Below, in pieces: positions 1-5,056 of a DNA stretch of 5,056 bases (the first letter of the stretch is position 1; each line of letters starts with the position of its first letter). The stretch is from assembly GCA_030604285.1 (NCBI GenBank), contig JAUVWD010000065.1, forward strand, positions 1 through 5,056, in the 5' to 3' direction. Made by a program: the position numbers and the translations under genes. The DNA comes from Chloroflexota bacterium (GTDB lineage Bacteria > Chloroflexota > Dehalococcoidia > GIF9 > AB-539-J10). The notes under the pieces are model-generated. The model made no database searches. It worked only from the letters and a program-made list of their open reading frames with translations, and was not told the origin of the DNA.

Positions 1-191
1 ACAGCCAGTGAGCGTCGCCCTTGAGACGAAATCTCAGCAGCCACCGCCTCCAAGTCAGGTAGCTTGCGACTAGCCACCACTATATCGGCACCAGCCTCAG
101 CAAAACCTAGGGCGATAGCACGCCCAATACCCCTGGAGCCTCCAGTAATTAAGGCAACTTTCCCATCCAATCGATACCTTTCCAAAAACAT
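1..191 (-). CDS. Short-chain dehydrogenase/reductase (SDR), N-terminal part only
   Basis: This is the start of a classical SDR oxidoreductase, a family that moves hydride between NAD(P)H and a ketone or alcohol in the cytoplasm. Only 63 full codons are visible; the catalytic Ser-Tyr-Lys lies beyond the left edge, so the substrate cannot be inferred from this part. The Rossmann start is clear: a beta strand (residues 11-15) runs into TGGSRGIG at 16-23, the TGxxxGxG cofactor motif. A second strand ends in ASR at 40-42. Arg20 in the glycine motif and Arg42 after the second strand are typical of NADP(H)-preferring members. The ATG at 191 is preceded by AGGAGG (197-202) with 5 bases of spacing, so the start is firm. 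It lies 42 bases after the MenB/BadI-like gene and in the same frame, which suggests co-transcription and perhaps a shared pathway. A 3-oxoacyl-ACP reductase or hydroxyacyl-CoA dehydrogenase role is equally possible. Confidence 0.92.
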   Translation of the reverse strand, partial: MFLERYRLDGKVALITGGSRGIGRAIALGFAEAGADIVVASRKLPDLEAVAAEISSQGRRSLA

Positions 192-218
192 AATTGCCTC
201 CTCTCTCAAAACCAAAAT

Positions 219-240
219 TAATCTTAGATTAGCTTAAGCT
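219..240. repeat. Two abutting short palindromes between the crotonase and SDR genes
   Basis: Bases 219-231 read TAATCT-T-AGATTA, a perfect dyad with 6-base arms around a single T. Bases 231-240 read AGCTTAAGCT, a perfect 10-base palindrome that covers the TAA stop of the crotonase gene (234-236). They share base 231. Their loops are too small for an RNA hairpin, so if they matter it is more likely as DNA sites for a dimeric protein. The region is AT-rich, where short palindromes arise by chance, and no function is shown. Confidence 0.4.
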
Positions 241-1028
241 TTTCTAAATCTACTCCAATCTGGAGCCCTCTTCTCTAAGAAAGCTGCTCTCCCCTCTTTT
301 GCCTCGTCAGTTTCGTAGAATTGCCACAGAGCATCCATAGCTATCGCTTCGATGCCATATATGCTGTCTGTGAACTGATTAAAGGAAGCCTTAAGGTACC
401 TAAGGGAGGTCGGGCTTAAAGCCAGTATCTCCTTGCACCAGCTTTTCACTTCTTCGTCTAACTTATCAGGAGACACTACTTTATTGACTAGACCCATGTC
501 ATAAGCTTCCTGAGCGCTATACTGTCGACATAGAAACCATATTTCCCTGGCTCGCTTCTCCCCTACCACCCTAGCCAGGTAAGCAGAGCCAAATCCAGCA
601 TCAAAGCTTCCCACTCTAGGACCCACCTGACCAAATCTAGCGGTTTCAGAAGCGATGCTAAGATCACAAACAAGATGGAGCACATGACCCCCGCCTATGG
701 CATAACCATTAACTGCCGCAATCACCGGCTTGGGAGCTTCCCGTATGAGGCGATGAACATCAATGATTTTTTTCACTTCCGGAGAGTAACCGGCCCTTCC
801 CGGAGCAACATCCTTGGCATCTCCTCCGGTGCAAAAGGCTCTGTCACCCGCACCAGTGAGGACTATTACTCCGATGCTGTCATCAGAGTTTGCATCTTCA
901 AAAGCCTCTTTGAGCTCTACAGTAGTCTTTCCCCGAAAGGCGTTGTACACTTGCGGCCGATTTATCATTATCCTCGCTGCCCCTTCCATGGCCCACGGCT
1001 TTTCGTAAATGATATCCTCAAACTGCAT
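234..1028 (-). CDS. MenB/BadI-type crotonase (1,4-dihydroxy-2-naphthoyl-CoA synthase-like)
   Basis: This 264-residue cytoplasmic enzyme of the enoyl-CoA hydratase superfamily is closest in pattern to MenB, which closes the second ring of naphthoquinone from o-succinylbenzoyl-CoA. Visible matches to MenB are INRPQ (22-26), the first oxyanion segment CTGGD (66-70), Lys72, Tyr81, the second oxyanion segment GYAIGGGHVLH (108-118), QVGPRVGSFD (134-143) and EIWFLCRQY (162-170). Tyr238 stands at the C-terminal tyrosine position. Gln134 and Gly136 match the bicarbonate-binding (type I) MenB form; Asp143 matches the conserved active-site aspartate. The N terminus (MQFEDIIYE, then NAFRG where MenB has NAFRP) instead recalls BadI, the 2-ketocyclohexanecarboxyl-CoA hydrolase. 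No other men gene is in view, and an SDR follows, as BadH accompanies BadI. I favour MenB chemistry from the active site but leave the symbol blank. The ATG has GGAGG 5 bases upstream (1034-1038), and the ftsK TAG is the in-frame stop just before it, so the start is firm. Confidence 0.85.
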   Translation of the reverse strand: MQFEDIIYEKPWAMEGAARIMINRPQVYNAFRGKTTVELKEAFEDANSDDSIGVIVLTGAGDRAFCTGGDAKDVAPGRAGYSPEVKKIIDVHRLIREAPKPVIAAVNGYAIGGGHVLHLVCDLSIASETARFGQVGPRVGSFDAGFGSAYLARVVGEKRAREIWFLCRQYSAQEAYDMGLVNKVVSPDKLDEEVKSWCKEILALSPTSLRYLKASFNQFTDSIYGIEAIAMDALWQFYETDEAKEGRAAFLEKRAPDWSRFRKA

Positions 1029-1043
1029 TTTGACCTCCCTCGA

Positions 1044-3203
1044 CTATTTCTCACTCTCAAGAGGGCTTGCCTTCACCAAGCCCTCTTGCTGTAGTGCCTC
1101 CATAAGGCGAGCCGCTCTAGGGTAGCCAATGCGAAGACGGCGCTGTAGAAAGGAACTAGAAATATGCTCGTGCTCCTGCGCCAGGCGCTTTGCCTCCTCC
1201 AGAAGAGTGTCTTGAGGATAACTTATCGTACGACCCCCCACAGGAGCTTGACCTCCCTCACCCAAATCGATGAACGTTGGTGCCGGTCTACGCTGTCTGA
1301 CCCAAAAATCCACTAGTCTTTCTATTTCAGCATCAGAGATAAAACTTCCTTGAAGGCGCTTAGGCCTGCTAGCCTCAGTGGGCATGTAAAGCATATCACC
1401 TCTGCCCAGCAATTTCTCCGCACCCACCGTATCAAGGATAGTCCGTGAATCGATATGGGAGGTAACAGCGAAGCTGATGCGGGTAGGAAAGTTAGCTTTA
1501 ATAAGCCCCGTGATGACATCAACAGAGGGGCGCTGAGTGGCCACAATGATGTGAATACCCGTTGCCCGAGCGAGCTGAGCCAACCTACAAATGCCGTGCT
1601 CTACTTCATCAAAAGCCGCCACCATGAGGTCGGCTAATTCATCGATAACAAGCACGATATAGGGCAACTTGTCCTCAGGCAGGCAATCTTTGTTATAACC
1701 ATCGATGTTGCGTGCTCGGGCCTCGGCTAATTTGCGGTATCGCCTGTCCATCTCGCGATTAAGCCATCGCAGTGCATTTATAGCTTGGTCAAGATCCACA
1801 ATTACCGGTGCAGCTAAATGTGGTATACCGTTGAAAGCAACCAACTCCACCCTCTTAGGGTCAACCATGATAAGTCGGACATCTTCAGGACTATTGTGTA
1901 ACAGCAGGCAGCCGATAATAGAGTCAAGACAAACAGTCTTGCCGCTGCCAGTAGCTCCAGCGATAAGCAAATGCGGCATTTTGCCCAAATCGGCTGCCAC
2001 AGAGTCGCCGCCGGCACCTTTGCCCAAGGCAACAGCCAACCTCGATCTGGCTTTAACCCTCTGAAAAGCAACAGTTTCTACCGCGCTGCGAAGGTCTACT
2101 GAGCCAAAGGTAGTGTTAGGCACCTCGATACCCACCATCGACTTGCCAGGCACCGGCGCTTCAATCCTAATACTGGACACAGCCAACGCCAAAGCTAAAT
2201 CACTCGCTAGCGAAGTAATGCGGTCTATCCTAACCCTTGTCCTCGACACCTCCTCCGACCTCATTTGTATGTTGCCGTTTTTTCCCCTTTCCTTGATCTC
2301 CTTATACCTGCGGTCCCAGCCAGGCTCAACTCCAAATTGTGTCACCGTAGGACCAGCATTTATTTGAACGACTTTCGCCTCCACACCATAGCTAGCCAAA
2401 GCCTCTTCTATTAATAGTGCTCGCCTCTCGATATCGTCCTGATCCAGCTTCGCTTCAGTTGGCTTATCTAAGATATCAATAGGGGGAATCTGCCAACCAC
2501 TAGCAGTCAAAATCGGCTCGTGTTTTCCCACCTCTTGGCTTAGCTCAGGAATTGCAATTGCAGCAGCAGTTTCCTTTGCTTCCTCTTCGCTGCGCTCGGA
2601 GCTTCGGCTCACTGCGGCGACATTGCTTGCCTCAGCAGTTACAGTTCTGGGAGGAGGAGTGGGTCGAGGACCGACAACTTTGCGGCGGGGCCGAGGAAGC
2701 TTGGTGAGGAAACGCCAGCCACCCCTAAAAGCGTTGGTCACCACGTGCCAAGCTTTGTGAGGGGCTATAAGGATAACGCCTAGCAGGACAAGCCCAGCTA
2801 TTAGAAGCCCTCCCCAAATAGCAGAAGTACCTATCATGCTCTGGCCAAATGTACCTCCCAGGTCGAAAAAGGAAAGCATCCCCCATACAGCCAAAGCCAG
2901 GATAATACCCCCAACAAAAGAATTCCAGTGCTTTGCCAAGGTACGGAAGCGCCCTTGCCATACCACCCAGATTGCTACACCCAAAGCAATAGCTATTATG
3001 ATTAAGCCAAACCCAAATAATGTCGCCAAGCTTTCCCATATCACAGCACCCCACCAGTATAGCAGTGCCACCACGACAACAATCAGTACGAGCCTTCTTA
3101 CCACAGGTGAAGCGACAAAAGCCAGAAAACGCTTCCACACTGGGCGCTTTGGCATCCCCTTTTGCTTTGGCCTGGGCGTGACTCTCCGTTTAACCTTGGG
3201 CAT
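1044..3203 (-). CDS. ftsK: DNA translocase FtsK/SpoIIIE
   Basis: This 719-residue septum-anchored motor pumps chromosomal DNA through the closing division site and helps resolve dimers. The N terminus is very basic (11 Lys/Arg in the first 25 residues). Four membrane helices follow at about 37-56, 63-83, 97-115 and 126-147. A short linker, basic and proline-rich (164-187) then acidic and alanine-rich (188-216), leads to the alpha domain (about 250-390) and the RecA-like beta domain. Walker A is AGATGSGKT (415-423) and Walker B is IVLVIDELADLM (516-527). ATQRPSVDVITGLIKANFPTR (555-575) and DSR (585-587) are FtsK signatures. The C-terminal winged-helix gamma domain (about 665-712, with QRRLRIGYPRAARL at 687-700) would read polar DNA motifs. 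The length is like SpoIIIE/SftA forms and far below E. coli FtsK, mainly because the linker is short. An in-frame TAG two codons before the ATG rules out a longer start. The crotonase gene begins 15 bases downstream. Confidence 0.97.
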   Translation of the reverse strand: MPKVKRRVTPRPKQKGMPKRPVWKRFLAFVASPVVRRLVLIVVVVALLYWWGAVIWESLATLFGFGLIIIAIALGVAIWVVWQGRFRTLAKHWNSFVGGIILALAVWGMLSFFDLGGTFGQSMIGTSAIWGGLLIAGLVLLGVILIAPHKAWHVVTNAFRGGWRFLTKLPRPRRKVVGPRPTPPPRTVTAEASNVAAVSRSSERSEEEAKETAAAIAIPELSQEVGKHEPILTASGWQIPPIDILDKPTEAKLDQDDIERRALLIEEALASYGVEAKVVQINAGPTVTQFGVEPGWDRRYKEIKERGKNGNIQMRSEEVSRTRVRIDRITSLASDLALALAVSSIRIEAPVPGKSMVGIEVPNTTFGSVDLRSAVETVAFQRVKARSRLAVALGKGAGGDSVAADLGKMPHLLIAGATGSGKTVCLDSIIGCLLLHNSPEDVRLIMVDPKRVELVAFNGIPHLAAPVIVDLDQAINALRWLNREMDRRYRKLAEARARNIDGYNKDCLPEDKLPYIVLVIDELADLMVAAFDEVEHGICRLAQLARATGIHIIVATQRPSVDVITGLIKANFPTRISFAVTSHIDSRTILDTVGAEKLLGRGDMLYMPTEASRPKRLQGSFISDAEIERLVDFWVRQRRPAPTFIDLGEGGQAPVGGRTISYPQDTLLEEAKRLAQEHEHISSSFLQRRLRIGYPRAARLMEALQQEGLVKASPLESEK

Positions 3204-3215
3204 AGAAAGCTATAT

Positions 3216-3220
3216 CTCCT
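3216..3220 (-). promoter_or_regulatory. Ribosome binding site of ftsK, long spacing
   Basis: AGGAG is read on the minus strand, 12 bases before the ftsK ATG at 3203. This is longer than the 5-base spacing of the two genes downstream. An in-frame TAG (3210-3212) lies between site and start, so no earlier start codon in this frame could use it. The 59-base gap between the glycosylase and ftsK holds nothing else that I can support. Confidence 0.6.
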
Positions 3221-3262
3221 GCGTTGCTAGTTCTGACATTTCTTCGCTGGGGAGCATTAAGT

Positions 3263-3859
3263 CTAAAACAAACTTAATTGTTGAGCTTCTGTCGGTAGTT
3301 CAGCACCTTTGGCAAATTGCTCTAGCGCTCGGGGAATCTGCAGCATGTCAGCCTCAATGATCTGGCGCAGACTGTTCTTGTGAAGGGCGGCAGCTGGATG
3401 ATACATCGGGTAGCAAATGAAGTCGCCTACTTTCCGTGCTTTGCCATGAACCTTGCTTATGCCCTCATTGGGGAGGTATCTGGCTAAGGAACAGCGGCCC
3501 AAGGTCACAATCACTTTCGGTCGGATTATCTCTATTTGGCGGTCAAGCCACCTGCGACAAGCCTCTATTTCCCCGGGCAATGGGTCTCGATTTTGGGGAG
3601 GACGACACTTAATTACGTTGCCAATATAAACCTGCTCTCTCTTTAGGCCAATCAACGCTAATAACTGGTCCAGGTACTGTCCTGCCGGTCCCACAAAAGG
3701 ACGTCCTTGCTGATCTTCATGCCACCCTGGTGCCTCACCAATAAAGAACAACTCCGCATCTTCGGGACCCTCACCAGGCACTACTTTGGTGCGATGTTTG
3801 ACCAGCTCACAATCTCGGCAATTGGCAATCTCCTTATAAAGCTCAGTTAAAGCTGACAT
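3263..3859 (-). CDS. Uracil-DNA glycosylase, family 4 (4Fe-4S type)
   Basis: This 198-residue enzyme would cut uracil from DNA after cytosine deamination or dUMP misincorporation, starting base excision repair. Four cysteines (C14, C17, C85, C101) have the spacing of the family 4 iron-sulfur cluster. Motif 1 is GEAPG (41-45), followed by GRPFVGPAGQYLD (52-64). NVIKCRPPQNRDP (81-93) is the conserved central segment, and HPAA (154-157) is the C-terminal DNA-side motif with its histidine. The length is normal for the family. The protein ends exactly in QLSLF (194-198), which matches the consensus bacterial sliding-clamp-binding pentapeptide and suggests recruitment to replication forks. The ATG is immediately preceded by an in-frame TAG, so it is the first possible start; no good Shine-Dalgarno is visible and a hairpin sits just upstream. 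The family 4/5 split is settled by GEAPG and the cysteine spacing. The gene lies 39 bases after the DUF1634 gene and 59 before ftsK. Confidence 0.96.
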   Translation of the reverse strand: MSALTELYKEIANCRDCELVKHRTKVVPGEGPEDAELFFIGEAPGWHEDQQGRPFVGPAGQYLDQLLALIGLKREQVYIGNVIKCRPPQNRDPLPGEIEACRRWLDRQIEIIRPKVIVTLGRCSLARYLPNEGISKVHGKARKVGDFICYPMYHPAAALHKNSLRQIIEADMLQIPRALEQFAKGAELPTEAQQLSLF

Positions 3860-3870
3860 CTAAATCAAAT

Positions 3871-3885
3871 GGTAGCACGGCTACC
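3871..3885 (-). other. Perfect 6-bp hairpin in front of the glycosylase gene
   Basis: GGTAGC (3871-3876) and GCTACC (3880-3885) form a perfect 6-base-pair stem with a 3-base loop, centred in the 39-base gap between the DUF1634 stop and the glycosylase ATG. In RNA it would end 11 bases before the ATG, about where a ribosome site would normally begin, and no clear AGGAGG-type site is present. On the minus strand it is followed by ATTTGATTTAG, which is not a proper U-tract, so it is at best a weak terminator. It could act in processing, attenuation or translation control, or be chance. Confidence 0.5.
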
Positions 3886-3898
3886 TTCACGGGTCAAT

Positions 3899-4231
3899 TT
3901 ACATCTTAGCTAAGACAAATCCAACAACAAGGGCCAAGATAGCTATGGAAATAGCTAAATAGAGCTTCTCGTTCGCGAGAGCGAAGGCAACTCCACCCAG
4001 AATAATGCCTAGAAGGGGGGTGAATAGGAGAAGGAGGATGCCCACCGCGATAATAGTCAGCGGCGCTGGGCCGCCATCAAAAACCCCCTGTAGCGAGATT
4101 ACGAAGCTATCTGGCTCAATCCCCCTGATGCCGCAAAGGACAGAGCCAAGAACTAGCAAAACGACTGCAACGCATACGGCTATTCTCAAACCAAGAGAAA
4201 TCCAATTATAGAGGCGGCTATCCTTGTCCAT
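3899..4231 (-). CDS. DUF1634 family small membrane protein, TSUP partner
   Basis: This protein of 110 residues has three predicted membrane helices (about 12-36, 56-82 and 89-108). The pattern matches DUF1634: a short charged N terminus, a central helix containing LLLLFTPLLGI (66-76), then a short NEKLY turn (87-91) into the last helix. Members of this family are commonly encoded next to TauE/SafE-type permeases, and that is the arrangement here, so a role as accessory subunit of the permease is the best inference; its biochemical function is not known. I chose the ATG at 4231, one base after the permease stop and with GGGA (4239-4242) 7 bases before it. A GTG at 4246 would add five residues and overlap the permease gene by 14 bases; it has a poorer ribosome site. 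Either way, translational coupling to the permease is likely. There are no catalytic motifs or long soluble domains. Confidence 0.85.
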   Translation of the reverse strand: MDKDSRLYNWISLGLRIAVCVAVVLLVLGSVLCGIRGIEPDSFVISLQGVFDGGPAPLTIIAVGILLLLFTPLLGIILGGVAFALANEKLYLAISIAILALVVGFVLAKM

Positions 4232-4232
4232 G

Positions 4233-5056
4233 TTACAATCCCACACTGACTGCTTTGGCTATCATAATCACGGCAGTGATAAATATGATGACGGCAAAAA
4301 GACGCTTTAGCACTATCCCCTTTGCTTTTGGCGCCAGTTTGGATCCCAATAGAGCGCCCAAAAAGGCACCAATAACAACAGGTGCAACCATGACCGGATA
4401 TACGTAACTGTGGAGGCAATAGACAAGAGAACCTCCCAGCGCAGTGATTCCCATTATGAAAGTACTGGTGCCAATAGCTGCTTTCATAGGCATCCGCATT
4501 AGGCGATTCATTGCCGGCACTTGAATGACGCCGCCACCTATGCCAAGCAAACCTGAAAGCCCCCCAGCCAGTAAGCCTGCCCCCAAGCCGTGAGGCAGCC
4601 GCCTGACACGATAACTCACCACCCCGTCCAAACTTGGGTCATAGAAGGACCCATATAGAGAAACTCTCGAATTAGCATTGTTGGAGGTCTTTGTATCTTC
4701 TTGAGACAAAACCTCCTCTTGCATGCCACGGCGGCGAACCATCATATCATAACCAACATAGAGAAGAAGGGCAGCAAAAAGAATGCCTAATACCTGAGTG
4801 CTAAGATAAGCAGCTAGAAATGCACAACTAATAGCGCCGACGAGTGTTGCCGCCTCTAAAAGGATACCCAGCCTGATATTGGCAAATCGATTCTTTACAT
4901 AGGTAGCAGCGGCTGTAGTTGAAGTAGCTACGATGCTTACCAAGCTGGTAGCAATAGCTACATGAATAGGCAGGTGAGCCAACACGGTAAGCATCGGCAC
5001 AATGAAAATGCCACCGCCTATCCCTAAGGTCGAACCTACAAGGCCAGCAACAAAAC
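4233..5056 (-). CDS. TauE/SafE (TSUP) family anion permease, 5' end outside the window
   Basis: This inner-membrane permease belongs to the family that moves sulfite, sulfoacetate, taurine-derived or related anions. The frame stays open to the right edge, so 274 codons are in view (the first incomplete) and the true start lies outside. The GTG at 5000 is an internal valine codon, because the family's N-terminal motif is encoded upstream of it. Counting visible full codons from the edge, the motif GSTLGIGGG is at 7-15 and its second copy GLSGLLGIGGG at 165-175, the hallmark of the two inverted halves of TSUP proteins. Each half carries several hydrophobic helices. Between them is a hydrophilic loop of about 50 residues (106-155) with a YGSFYDPSLDG segment. 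The substrate cannot be read from the sequence. The DUF1634 gene follows after one base, so the two are probably made together as a transporter pair. Confidence 0.93.
   Translation of the reverse strand, partial: FVAGLVGSTLGIGGGIFIVPMLTVLAHLPIHVAIATSLVSIVATSTTAAATYVKNRFANIRLGILLEAATLVGAISCAFLAAYLSTQVLGILFAALLLYVGYDMMVRRRGMQEEVLSQEDTKTSNNANSRVSLYGSFYDPSLDGVVSYRVRRLPHGLGAGLLAGGLSGLLGIGGGVIQVPAMNRLMRMPMKAAIGTSTFIMGITALGGSLVYCLHSYVYPVMVAPVVIGAFLGALLGSKLAPKAKGIVLKRLFAVIIFITAVIMIAKAVSVGL

Noticed and set aside
675..1094. Plus-strand open frame of 139 codons
   Set aside because: It lies opposite the crotonase gene and the end of ftsK. Its translation shows no recognisable family pattern, while the minus strand carries clear motifs, so it is a shadow frame.
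2585..2690. Possible repeat or recombinant segment in the ftsK linker
   Set aside because: The apparent repetition comes from Arg/Ser/Glu and Pro-rich codons of a normal low-complexity linker; no direct or inverted repeat of useful length is present.
2725..3138. Minus-strand frame of 137 codons inside ftsK
   Set aside because: It is an out-of-frame reading of the ftsK membrane and linker segment, rich in Cys, Trp and Gly with no family pattern; the ftsK frame fully explains the region.
2836..3360. Plus-strand open frame of 174 codons
   Set aside because: It runs opposite the ftsK membrane region, the spacer and the end of the glycosylase gene. Its low-complexity Thr/Ser/Lys content fits an antisense reading of hydrophobic codons.
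3871..3885. Hairpin as a strong intrinsic terminator
   Set aside because: The stem is only six base pairs and the following bases are ATTTGATTTAG, not a run of U, so strong termination is not supported.
4186..4419. Minus-strand frame of 77 codons across the permease-DUF1634 junction
   Set aside because: It is out of frame with both well-supported membrane proteins and matches nothing recognisable.
4998..5000. GTG at 5000 as the start of the permease
   Set aside because: The frame remains open to the window edge and the upstream codons encode the first GIGGG motif of the family, so this codon is internal.

Overview
The window is densely packed with six genes, all on the minus strand. In transcription order (high to low coordinates) they are: a TauE/SafE-type (TSUP) permease cut by the right edge, a small DUF1634 membrane protein, a family 4 uracil-DNA glycosylase, an FtsK/SpoIIIE DNA translocase, a crotonase of the MenB/BadI group, and the first 63 codons of a short-chain dehydrogenase cut by the left edge. 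No gap exceeds 60 bases and no gene lies on the plus strand. I saw no rRNA, tRNA, CRISPR array, insertion sequence or convincing terminator.

The organism is a bacterium, judged from FtsK, the AGGAGG-type ribosome sites and a bacterial clamp-binding motif. Base composition looks close to even. A small four-helix FtsK, an iron-sulfur family 4 glycosylase, the TSUP-DUF1634 pair and a MenB/BadI-like enzyme beside an SDR together resemble gene content of anaerobic or sediment bacteria such as Chloroflexota (Dehalococcoidia). That placement is an inference with low to moderate confidence.

Right region (about 3899-5056): permease and partner, with one base between the permease stop and the preferred DUF1634 start. 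This is probably an export/import system for a sulfur oxyanion or a related organic anion. Middle region (about 1044-3859): two DNA-maintenance genes, uracil repair and chromosome segregation. A 59-base spacer separates them and carries the ftsK ribosome site. Left region (1-1028): two CoA or ketone metabolism genes placed tightly behind ftsK (15 bases, then 42 bases).

Spacing allows read-through of all six genes, but the functions fall into three unrelated pairs, so shared transcription does not prove a shared pathway. I do not see clear evidence of an undescribed system. The points most worth checking are the clamp-binding tail on the glycosylase, the MenB/BadI hybrid character of the crotonase beside an SDR, and the hairpin in front of the glycosylase gene.
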